DNA of 64,000 nucleotides from Gambelia wislizenii (lineage: Eukaryota > Chordata > Lepidosauria > Squamata > Crotaphytidae), in the NCBI GenBank assembly GCA_030847615.1, contig JAUMIR010000003.1, forward strand, positions 284,698,265 to 284,762,264, given 5' to 3'. Of this stretch, positions 1 through 12,253 are shown one piece after another (the stretch's first letter is position 1; every line of letters starts with the position of its first letter). A program made the translations under genes and the position numbers. The notes under the pieces were generated by a model. It ran no database searches, was not told the DNA's origin, and saw nothing but the letters and a program-made list of their open reading frames with translations.

Positions 1-36
1 TATAGTGATTTTTCTCTCAAAATCTGCCTTTATTAG

Positions 37-232
37 AGGAGGAAACTTGGTTCTTCTGCGCTTTCTCTTGAGCCTGAAGACTGCTGTGGAGGATGAGATG
101 GTTGCTGACCTTATGGTGAACATTTTCAAAGTGTGTCCAGATTTACTGAACAGATACTTTAAGGAGTCTCAGTATTCTTTTGTTCCCAGACTTAAATCAG
201 CATGGCTGGACAACGTGAAATTGCTGAGAAAG
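37..232 (+). CDS. URB1: URB1 exon 1 of window
   Basis: The acceptor is TTATTAG at 30-36 and the donor GTATGA at 233. The exon encodes [20 protein letters not shown] and then the Npa1-domain stretch [16 protein letters not shown], ending NVKLLRK. The last codon is complete, so the exon ends in phase 0. Its first base completes an AG|A arginine codon carried over from an exon outside the window. An alternative acceptor 2 nt downstream is possible but weaker. Confidence 0.9.
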
Positions 233-3200
233 GTATGAACACTATATAAAATACACTTTTTGAGCATGGGAAAGACGGTTGCCAACATTTCTGCTGTTAT
301 TAGGATCCCGTAATTTATAGTAAGTTCTTCCATGTGAACTGTACTTTCGCCTCTGTATCAAGGATAAGGAACTAGTGGTTCTTTAGGTCTCATTGGACTG
401 CAGCTCCTATCAGCCCTTGCCAGCATTGCAATTAAACAACAGCTGCAAGGCCACACTTTCCCTAAACCTGCTTTACAGCTAAATTTGGTGAGGTGTAGTA
501 AAGTATGTTCAGTTAAGAGCATGTTAAGTATCACTCACTGTGGAGAAGAGTCAGCTCTCATGCTCTTCTCACAATGAAAATAAATGAACTAGGCTGTGCT
601 TCCAGGAGATAACTGCAGTCAGTACCTAAAAGAACCCTACCACAGGGTTTTCTTGGCAAGATTTGTTCAGAGGGGGCTTGCCATAGCCTTCCTCTGAGGC
701 TTTGTAAGCCACTCTGATAGCCTTGTGGCTGAAGAGCAGGGTATAAATAACTAATAAATAAAAATAAATAAATAACTTGCCCAAAGTCACTCGGGGTTTC
801 GATGGCCGAGTGGGGATGTGAATCCTGGTCTCCCAGAGTTCTAGTCCAATATTCAAACCAAACCATACTGGCTGTCTTTGTTATTGTAATAGAATGTTTT
901 TAGAAGAAAACCGGAACAAATGAATCTTTGGGTTCATTCGAGGTCTGATATAATGGGGCCTCATGTACTTCAGTTAGCACAGCTTGCCACAAATATCCAG
1001 TATAGTTAGAGGATGTGAGGAGTTGTGCAAAAGGATCTTGGATACAGGTCGACCCCCATATCCTTGGATTCAGTATCCATGGTTTCACTTATCCACATCC
1101 AGAAAAAACATGTTCTCTCTAGGCATTTCTAGGTCCTCCAGTGCGATTCTGTGGTCAACCTCTGGTGTTTGTCTCATTGCAAATAATAGGGTTCCCTATT
1201 ATCTACAGTTTCAGGTATCCACAGAGGGTTTTGGAATGTATCCCCCGTGGATACAAGGCCGACCTATATTGTGCTAACTCTGAATATGTTCTAACCCCGG
1301 TGCTAACTCCAAATATGGGCTCCCAAGTAGGTCCCAGAAATACATATGCAATAAATGAGATATGAGTGTCATGTAATCCTACTTCCTAGCAGGATCATTT
1401 TTTGCACTGTCAGTTTTGCACTGTCTTGAAAGGCAGCGCTATATCAGTGGTCCAGTCTGAATGCCAGTTGTGCATGAATAAGCGATGTAGGCTCCACCAT
1501 CTCAAGATAAGGTCCTTGTTGGCACACCAACCTAAGCCAATACATTCCATTTGCATGGAATGTAAATATTTTTCACAGTAAAAAGGAAACAAAAGTAATA
1601 TGTGGCGGACTACATTTGTTCTTGTACAGTTTTCCTGTTCTTAGTTGCTGTTATCTGGTCTGATTGCTCCAAAAAGAGTACAGTATTATATTAACTTAAA
1701 ACAGGTGATTAAATATTGGGCATATATGATTATCTTTTCTTGTGTTTACTGAATTCTTCCATTGCAATCTGTACCAGGACTACCCTGTGTAGGTTGCTAA
1801 AGAAACAGTTATGTGGCTGGTAGGTCTTTGAACTCAAGATTATCTAGCTGTTGTAAACTGACCTAATAGTAGGTGTTGCTAGTGATAGTTGTAGAAAATG
1901 TGCTGCTGGTATGTTTTAATTTTAACTTCAGCATAAAATGCATTAGATTAACTTTGATATATATCCTGCCTTGTTCATGCATTTCCTCTATTCTAGAAAT
2001 GTCACCTTGATCATTGAAGAGGAACAACTCATAACTTTGAGGGCAAAGCAGTTTTAAAGAAGTACAGTATAAGACACAGTGTTGTACTAACTTGAGATTA
2101 ATATCAAGAACAGAGAAAGAAGATGACAGTTTAATTATGATTTCATTACAAAGTGTGAAAGTAGCTTTCTGTTGATTAAATATTTAAAATGAAATTCATT
2201 TAGATTATCGTAAACAGGGAGAACTTAAAAAAATAATTTTTACATCAAAAGCATCACATTGCAAAATATTATAATATTCTGCTAGGTAGAGAACTGGAGG
2301 ATGAAACTATAAAAGAGCAAATGATCAAATGGTCCCAAGATATAGGAAAACCAATAGCACTAGAGAAATGGGAGAAAGCTTGGAGAGATACCCAAAAAAT
2401 TTCTCTTTCTCAAAATCTAAAAGAAAATAACTTGAAAATTTTTTATAGGTGGTGTCTTACTCTGATTAAATTAGATAAGATGTACAAAACTGGAAATCAG
2501 AATTGTTGGAAATGGGAAAATGCCAGGGGAACTCTATTTCATATATGGTGGAACTGCCCAAAAACTAAAAATTTTTGGAAGAAAATACACTGTAAGATTT
2601 CAGAAATACTGGACATAAAATTTCCACTAAAACCAGAAATATATTTATTAAATATGGTGGACGGAATAAAAGAGAAAATTAAAATAGGCTTCTGGAGGGT
2701 AGTCCTCTACATGATCACAGCAGCAAGACTCTTATTTGCGTTGATGTGGAAAAGGAAGATCTACCAACACTTGAAGACTGGCTAATAAAACTCAGTGAAA
2801 TGATGGAAATGGACAGGTTAACGGCACTTGTAAAAGATAAGACAAACAAGGTCATAGAATCTGAATGGGAACCTATAAGAAAGTTTTGGAAACAATATTG
2901 GGTTAATTTAAAAAATCTAGATTTATAATAAGAAATTATACAAACTATGTATATACATGTATATATGTATACATATATATGTGTGTGTACGTATATATAC
3001 ATTTAGAATTATAGATCAACTAAAATTTGTATAATACACTAAGTTTAGAGGTTACAAGTGGCTATTGAGAAAATAAGGATTTCTGAGCATATATACACAT
3101 GTATAGGTCTATAGATATATATGAGTATATATGCAGAAAATAAGAACAAGTAAATATATCCCTGACAGATCCAAGGGGGGACTTTGTGGAAGTGAGAAAA

Positions 3201-6200
3201 GAGAATAAGAGACAAGTGTAACTATGTAATGGAATGTAACAATGTTGATGGGAAAATAGGTGATATGAGAAGATAAATTCCATAATAATGTAATTTTTCT
3301 GATTAATTTATCTTTTAATTTCTTTTAGGAATGTAACAATGAGGTTGCATGTACTATAAGAAAATACACTCCTTATAATGTCTCTGATAAGGTTAATGTA
3401 TGTAACTGGAATAAAAATAAAATTTTAAAAAAATAATTTTTACAAAAAAAGATATGATATGAAAAAACAGAGGCTAAATGCTCTGATGAATTCAGGGGTG
3501 GTGATAACACATTGTGTTAGAATTGGTTCTCTGTATCCATGCATTCTGCATCCACAAATTCAACTATACACAGCTTGAAAATAAAAATTCCAAAAAACCC
3601 CTTGATTTTGCCACTTTATATAAGGTACACCATTTTATTCCACCATTGTATATAATGGGACTTGAACTTCCAAAGATTTTAGTATTCATGTGGAGTCCTA
3701 GAACCAAGCCCTTGGTGGCTACCAAGGACCCACTGTACTTACTTTCATTTGGTTATCAGAGGTTATACAAGTATATGGAGGATATTCTTACAATCTTAAA
3801 AAATGACTAGATGGGGACAAGGTCATTTGACAAAATATTTCTCTTATTTGACAAAGAGGTATAAATATTTAGCTAGATTTGGTGGGAGAAAGAGCAAGCT
3901 GGAGTGTAGTTTATCAGAGAAAGATTCCCACACCTCAACAAGGGTTCTGGCAGGGTATTTTTTAAAAAGCCTTAAGAGAATTCTTTCTCTTCCTATATGC
4001 TTCTCCTTGTCTTTAAATATTTTAGCAGCATCTTGAGTATAGTAGTAACTTTTGAGCATCACTGTTTTACGGATAATGTTGATCCAAATTATTGATGCTT
4101 TTGTCATTGATGCACTGCTGTTCTCGTCAAAATCGGTCCCCAAAGTGGCTTCTAATACAATTAATACAAATATTATCTAAAAGGTCAAAACAGTAAAAAC
4201 TGAAATACCAGTATCTACTACCTGCCTTGTAACTTTCAGTTTCCTTCCTGTCATGTACACTTGGACATCTAGATCATCATCATCATCATCATCATCATCA
4301 TATTTCCAGTTGATTTGGTTATGGGATCATAGTCTCATTAGTGCCGTTTTAAAGTTTGTGTGTTTTTCTTCTAAATTTTCAGATCTATGAGGCTCAGCCA
4401 GAGATTTCCACTGCTTTTAAAACCACAGAGTTCATTCCACTTCCTAGATTACTTTCTATGGTGATGGTGACAACCGTTCCTGCAGTGTGCAACAAAGCCA
4501 TGTTCACCCAAGGATTAAATGTAAGAATTGTTTATGATCTTAAATGTTGGGGGTTGGACCTTTGCTGTCTCCTTACTGATTAGTTGCAGGAACTCATTAA
4601 CTGCATTTGTGTACTTTAGCATTACAAGGAGAAACCTGTGAAAGCCTTGCACTCACAAGCTCCCCCATCCTCTGGTACAGGCGTGTGAATGAGTTTGGAA
4701 GTATGCTTTTTAAATTAACCACAGTGCAGAGTTATATTTAAATCAAAACAAACATTGACATTGACTTGCTCTCATTAACCATGTCAGTGTCTTAAACTAT
4801 CCTTTAAAGTTACCTTATTTTAGTAACCATTGTTTGTTTTAAATGTAACACGAAGCACTCCTGAAAGATGCACATCTAACTTCTATTTAAAGATCTCCAA
4901 AGATGGAGAGTCCACCAACCTCCATTCCACTGTCAAATAGCTCTTATTGTAATAATGAAAATTCTTCCTGATCTTTAGATGGGATCTCTTTTCTTGTAAT
5001 TTGAATCCATTGGTTTATGTTCTAGTCTCTGGAGATGCAGAAAACAAGCTTGCTCCTCTTCTACATGACATCCCTTTGGATTTTATAAGATAGTTACCAT
5101 GTCACTTCTCAGTCTTTTCCAAACAAAACGTACCCAGCTCCCCAAGTCATTCTTCATAAGGCTTGCTTTCCAGGACTTTGATCGTCTTGGTTGCCTTTCT
5201 CTGGACACATTTCAGCTTGCCAGTATTTGCCTGAACTCTGATGCTCAGAACTTGACATAGTATTCCAGGTGAGGTCAGACCAAAGCAGAATAGAGTGGAA
5301 CTACTACTTTCCTCATTATGGACACTATACTCCTCTTGAAGCAGCCAGAATTGCATTGGCTTTTTTGGCTGCCACATCACTCTGTGGTCTCATGTTTTGC
5401 TTGTGGTCTACTAAAACCCCTAGATCCTTTTCAGTAGTTCACCTACCTGGGAAGCATCATCTCAGATGCCAAGATTGACAAAGAGATTGATCACAGATTA
5501 GCAAAAGCATATAGCGCATTTGGAAGACTTTACAAAAGAGTCTGGAGTAATAAACACTTAAGGCGAAGCACAAAAATCAGTGTGTATAGAGCCATTGTAC
5601 TGTCTGTTCTCCTTTATGGATCTGAAACATGGGTCACCTATCGCCACCACTTACGACTCCTCAAGCGCTTTCATCAGCGCTGTATACGCACAATCCTAAA
5701 TATACACTGGACTGACTATGTGATGAATGTTGCTGTCCTTGAGCAAGCAGGGATCACCAGCATTGAGGCCATGATATTGAGAACACAGCTGTGCTGGGCA
5801 GGGCACGTTTCTAGGATGGAGGACCATCACCTCCCAAAAATAGTACTCTTCGGTGAACTCACCACAGATCAGCATAAGAGGGGTGCTCCAAAAAAGCGAT
5901 ACAAGGACTCCCTGAAACAACGTCTCAGGCTCAGCCAAATCGATCACCAACAATGGTCCGCCCTGGCCTCACATCGGGAGGCATGGAGATGCACTATCCA
6001 CAATGCTGCAGCCTTATTTGAGAACTCATGCTGAACAAGTCTTGAAGAGAAACGTCAATGCAGAAAGAATCACAACCTGGAAACATCACCCAAAGAGATC
6101 TTCTGCTGTGCTTTCTGCAACCAGACTTGTTTATCTCAGATTGGCCTTTTTAGTCATCAGCACGGTTGCAGAAAGCGTGGGATGAGACCTTCCTGAATCT

Positions 6201-9200
6201 TCGTTTGCGAAGAAAAGCCAGAGAGACTAAAACCCCTAGATCCTTTTCACATGTACTGCTTTGAAGCCAGATCTCACTCATTTAATATTTGTGCATTTCA
6301 TTTCTCCTGCTTAGATGTAGTACCTTAAATTTATTGCTGTTGAAATTCATGTTGTTAGTTTTGACCCAGCTCTCCAATCTGTCAAGGCCATTTTGAATTC
6401 TGATCAATTTCTCTGGATATTAGTTACCCCATCCCACCCCTAATTTGGTGTTTAGAAAAAAATATTTTGATAAGCATGCCTTCTTTCCATCATCTGAGTA
6501 ATTTATAAAGATGGTAAACCATACCAGGCCCAGGGCAGAACCGTGAGGCACCCCACTAGTTTACCATTAAGTTTTGGGTGGGCAAAAAAATTGAAAGAGG
6601 TGACATTTTCAGAAGGTACTGTTGGCAAGTACAGCCTCAGAATGATTATAAAGGTGAAATAATTTGTTAGAAGTTATCACATGTTTTGTTTATGTCACCA
6701 TCTTCTAGGCCAGTAAGAATGATAACATGTAGTGTCCCTAAGGAAAGCAATATGCTGAAGTACTTGGAACATACAGTATCTCAAATCTTTTGGCTTTAGG
6801 CCTCATTTTAGGGCTCTGCATCCTTATTTGGCATCCAGTCACCTTTATGCTCCTCCTTTTTCTGCACTTACCTTGCTTATCTTCAGATGAATTCTCTTCC
6901 CTTCATTCTGTTGTTGTAATTAAATTTCAGAGTACATTGCTTAAATGTAGAAGAAAAAGTGGAAGCACAATAACAGGGCATTTCTCTTTTATTTTAGATA
7001 GCCAGTAAAACTGTGAAACATACAATCTTTTCACTTATATCAAGTCTTCTGAAAAGAGCACTGAAGAACATTGAATATTGTCTGAATGAGAAGATATGGG
7101 AGAAGTCTGAAATCTACACTCCATCTATCATGCAGGAATTTGTACAGCAATACAGGGAGGCACTTAGCAAGGTACAGAGTGAGAAACTGGAATGGTGTAG
7201 AATTTGTGGAGCACAAAATGTTTCAGAAGAACTCTCCCTCTTTTTTCTGCACCTGTGTTGATAAATATCCAAAAGTATATTTACTAGATTTTTACCTTTT
7301 TATTATATTGTCTGATGTTTAGTATGTTCTGATGTTGTATGATGTTATGAAAGCTTAATAGCTGAAAGGTGGGATGTAAAAGTTTTACTGTTACTTTATA
7401 GGTTTTGTTATGTACCTGTGATGATTTATTAAAACCATGATGTTAAGTTGATGCTCAACCAATAAAAGCTATTAGTGCAAAAGAGCTAAAATATAATTTC
7501 CATAATTGACTACTTGGGAGATTTAGGCATGAAAGCCTGAATGGAAGATAGGACTACAAAGGGTTAGGCCAGTTGTAGCTATCCCGACATTTCAGCTGTG
7601 GACATACAGTTATATTGTGCTGTTAGAAATAAAGAAGTGGTTTTCCATTTCCCAAAAGCTGAAGACCCACATAGCATTTTGAATCTCTGTAAGAAGACTC
7701 AGTATTTTTTAAAAATAATTGAACCCCTTGAACTAAACATTCCTTGTTGAATAGTTCATAAGCATGATAGGGAGGCTATGCATGTATTGGCTGCTGCTAT
7801 AAAACTAATGGAAGTATTAACATCAAAAACCTTAAGCCTATACATTTAGTCTTACTTCTGCCCTGCTGAGGCAAATAAAAGTGAAAATAAACCTTCCACA
7901 GCAAAAGCTTCTCTTCAGATTGAAAATAGTTATTACTTGTAATACAGAACTTCACAGCTGAACTGCTGAGTTAAACAACCATCTGAGTAAACCATTCAAC
8001 TGATTTAAACAATACTCTTGAGGTTTGATGGAGTTAAGCTTACCAATTGTGATTTGTTGTTTTGTCATTGCTGCTGTCATTGCTGTATATTCCGGCATAT
8101 AAGACGACCTTTTAACCCCGAAAAAATCTTCAAAATTGGGGGTTGTCTTATATGCCGGATACAGTTTGCATCACCCGCCGTCAGATCTCCTGCCTCTTTG
8201 CTCCCTTTGCAAATAGAGCGAAGAAGCAGGAGATCGGGCGGGGGGGATGAGGCAAAGCGTTTACCGGTTCATTTGCCCCCCTCCTCTGCCTTCTCCCCCT
8301 TGGGGAGCAATCGAAGACAGAGGAGGGGGGAGAACATTGCGGTTTGCCTCCAGCCCCTCCCGTCCAGGCACCACCATCCACCCTTCCCAAAGCCGCAATC
8401 GGCACCCCGATTGCGGCTTTGGGAAGGGAGGGTGGTGGCTGGAAAGCCTCCCCCCTCAAGCCACCCTCCCTTCCTGAAGCCTTGCTGGGCAGGAGGGGTT
8501 GTGACTCTGAGTCATGGAGGAGATCCCCGCACCCAGTGAGGCTGCATGGGGTGGGGGGAAGCCTTGCTGGGTTGGAGGGGTCTCCTCCGTGACTCTGAGT
8601 CATGGAGGAGATTCCCCCTGTCCACCCAGCAAGGCTGCACGCGATTTCCCCAACTTGCTAGGAGGCTGGCCAGCCTCCTTGCAGGTTAGGTAATTGATGT
8701 AGGTGGCTGCTTGGCTGGGGAGGTTCCCCAGTCAGCCAGCTTCGGGGAGGCTTTAGGAAGGGTGGCTGGCTGGAGGGGGGAAGCTTTCCAACCACCAGCC
8801 ACCCTCCCCGAAGCCACCATCGGGAGCCCGATCACGGCTTTGTGTAGGGCGGGTTATGGGGGGGGGCAAATATATCCCGAACTCTTTTTTTGTAGCTTGA
8901 AAATTGGGGGGTTGTCTTATACCCCCAGTTGTCTTATACACCAGAATATACGGTAATATATTTTCAGGAAAACCTAAATATTTTTTAAACGTAATGATTG
9001 GTAACTTTTCATATGTCTTTGTAGGACATGGTCTACCTTTTCTCTTATACTTCTACTTTGTAAATAATTATAAATGGACATGCTGGAATGTCTCCCATTG
9101 TGTAATCTTATTTATCAGCTGATTCTGGTTTTTCTAAATATGTAGCTTTTACCAGATATGACGAACATAGTAGCAGTCTGGCAGTCACTTCTAAAGCAAG

Positions 9201-12200
9201 AGAGGGAACAAGATGGACAGAAAGGGGCAGTGGAAGATGCTGCTTCTATTGTGGAGGAAATGGCTGAGATCAAAGAAACAAATGGAGAGCATGGTAGGAA
9301 AGCATTAGTCATCTTATTTAGTGTGCATGAGAGCAGTGACTATTAATGATTCATGTCTGATGATTCACAGTAGCACTGTTGTATTCTTTAAGGAAAACTC
9401 TGTTAATGACCTCTTGTAGGAGTGATGTTTTTAACAGCACCTAATAATGTTCTAAAAATGGAGCTCCAGTTTCAAGAAACCATTTTTGAGTTAATCCTGT
9501 GACAGACATAGTTTGGCCTATGCATATTCTGCCCAATTCACAGTGGATGCAAAATATTCCTTCTTTACTCCTACTGAAGAAGTTTCTTTCCTCAGCAAGC
9601 CAGCATGGTATACTGTAGTGGTCTCACTGTTGGACCAGGACCTTGAGAAACCAAGGTTAAGATCCCCACTCAGCTGTGGCAACCCACTGAGTGACCATGG
9701 GCAGGTGAGCCTCTCTCATCTTAAGAGGAAGGCAATGACAAACCTCTGAATACATTTCCCCAAGAATAACCTCTGAAAGGGTCCCCATAAGCCAGAGTTT
9801 ACTTGAACGCACATAACAACAACAAATACTGTCCTTAGCTTCAGCTCTTGCTGCAAGAAAAAACCCCAAAGGATTGCAATGAAGCACTAATAAGGGTTTT
9901 TCTATGGGTGGCAAGTAGGATTGTCCAACTGGGCAACACTTTTCTCTTAACACAAATATGCCCTTGTGGCCTTCCAGGCTCCAGGTGGGTGAGACTACTA
10001 TTAATTTAGCAGCAGAAGCAATCCTTTCCCCCTTTCCCTGCTCCTTACCTATAAATTCCACCCACCCCACCTTTTAATACAGGAGTGGGCAACTGCTCTG
10101 AGAGTTGATGCCATCCCGTTCCCCCACCCTGTGGACCACAGCAACATATTCAGAATGACCAAACGTGATGACATGTCATGTGCAGTTTTGCTTTTTGATT
10201 GAAACACCTTTTTCTTGGGTTTGAGGGGTTGTGGAGAAAAATAGGTTGAGCTGCCATATTTGTGTGGTGCTTTCAGTGGTTTTCATTCTTCTTTTTTGAA
10301 AAAAATAGTGTCTGAGTGGTTTGGTGGTATCCTGGGAGCAGTTGGGAAGTGCTGCCCATGGTGTGCTCTTTTCCATATGTCTGCTTTAATGCTTCACTGC
10401 ATAGAATTTTTCTATCCAGTGTTATTACAGCAGGATTGATGGTTATCCCAGTATAGGGGACAGAGACAGTTTGAAGCACCAGAAGAGGGAGTAAGGGGGC
10501 AGGGTTAGTCTGTTAAATCAATACATTTAGCTCTGTGATTCTGGCTTAACATGGTTACTTTTAAAATCACTTTTGGTCATGACCACTATTTCTCAGTAAT
10601 GTACTATGCCTCTGAGAAAAAAAGAATACATACTATTTTGTTATAATTTTATTGTTTATTTATTATTTTATTTATGGGTCCAGAATGGGACCCAAGGCAG
10701 CTCACAAAAACATAAAATGCACATATAGTTAAACATTTTATTAGGGAAGTATGGTGTTTCTATGGATTTGGTAAATTTAAAAATCTGTTAACATATTTTA
10801 TATATTTTCTAGGCTCAGACAATGCAGAGACCACACTTTTGAAGGCTGTCTTACTTCATGTTATCTGCCTTTATCAGCAAGTTGTTCCCCACTTAGTAGC
10901 ACAGAGCAACTTTGACTTCAGCAAACTAATAAAAGGTAATTCAAGTACGCTTAAAATTCTGAGCTAATTGCTGAAAATCATATGCATAATTATTTTTGCA
11001 TGAAGAAGGACAACAGCCTGTAGCATCTCCAGCTGAAAGGAATAGTTAACAAGTGATGTGAAAGACCCTCTCCCTGAAACCTTGACCACTGCTACCAACT
11101 AGAGAGTGCTGGGCTAGGTTTACAGTCCTCTGGGCTGGTATAAGGAAACTTCCCGTGCTTTTCTGATGATAAGAACAGTGCTTTTTTGGTAGTAACTTCT
11201 TGCAGATTCTCTATCACATCATCTTTTGGGTAAACCTTTTTACAGTATTCTCACATATATTTATAATTGCAAAACCTTACCTACATACCTTAGATTTAAG
11301 CAATGACAACGACATGATTTAAATGTATAATCAACCTTTCTCAACCTTTTTACCATGGAGGAACCCTTGAAATAATTTTCAGATCTCAGGGAACCCTTAT
11401 GTAAAAATTATGCCTACAGCTCCTTTTTAAAAAAATTACAGAAACAGTGAAAAAAAAATAGATGCTTATTATATTCCACATTGCTAGCAATACATATAAG
11501 ATACTTGAAAGTACAGTCGTCCCTTCACATTCACGGGGGTTAGGTTCCACAGACCCCTGCAAATGTGAAAATTCCGTGAATAATGACTGCCCTCCCCCTC
11601 CCCTGCCAAAGCGACCACGGGGCTTCCAGAGGCCCCATAGTCGCTTTCCCTCGCCTCCCCCTCCCTTCCAAGGCCTTCACAGGGCCTCCGGAGACCCTCC
11701 CAAGGCCCCGTGGATGCCTCCCCAGCCCTCCCCCCTCCCTCCCAGGGACTTCACGAGGCCTTCCCGGCCCTCCCCCTCCCTCCCAGGGCCTTCACAGAGC
11801 CTCCGGAGGGTCTCCGAAGGCCCCGTGGACACCTCCCCGCCCCTCCCGCTCCCTTGCAAAACGGCGAATGCTAAGTTCGCGAATGTGGAGGGGCAACTGT
11901 AACAGGCCTGAAAGAGCATACCGGCAGAGAAGTATATATAGTGTACATTAAAATACTGACAAAATATCCTATGAAAATGCCAAAAAGGTAATCTATAATA
12001 AAAATAAATTAAATGGAAAACAAATAAAGGTAATTTATAATAAAAATAAATTAAATGAAAAACAAATATATTTATTGTGAAACATTATTAAAACCTGAAA
12101 AATGTCATATGAAAATGCCAAAAAAAGACTAATACAAATTGTTTTAACTTGCTGTTGTTTTTATCTTGCTGTAGACCGCCCCGGTTGCTGAGCAGAGGGG

Positions 12201-12221
12201 AGGGTTAAAAAATAATAAAAA

Positions 12222-12253
<32 letters not shown>

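Larger units (their letters stand above)
233..4382. other. Intron with a SINE, Tigger-type MITEs and an L1
   Basis: Besides the elements listed separately, 380-450 resembles a common squamate dispersed repeat ('ggactgcagctcctatcagc'). I recognise nothing in 1275-2224 or 3740-4270. A (ATC)n run lies at about 4273-4300. Confidence 0.5.
4855..6570 (-). mobile_element. Old CR1 LINE copy, split by a later LINE insertion
   Basis: The minus strand matches the 3' half of CR1, aligning with the better copies at 22909-25383 and 48242-51240: 'ctttctctggacacatttcag', 'gtattccaggtgaggtcag' and 'gcaccccactagt' correspond in order. It has many substitutions and indels. It is interrupted at 5434-6225 by an RTE-like LINE, so the CR1 is the older insertion. 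Confidence 0.8.

Noticed and set aside
8160..8640. CpG island promoter with several short open frames
   Set aside because: It lies inside a TIR-bounded DNA element and between internal exons of URB1. The open frames overlap on both strands, as expected from GC-rich DNA.
9151..9158. Alternative acceptor for exon 4 at ACCAG
   Set aside because: It would put a TGA directly in the required frame and lose the conserved LPD. The upstream TGTAG preserves both.
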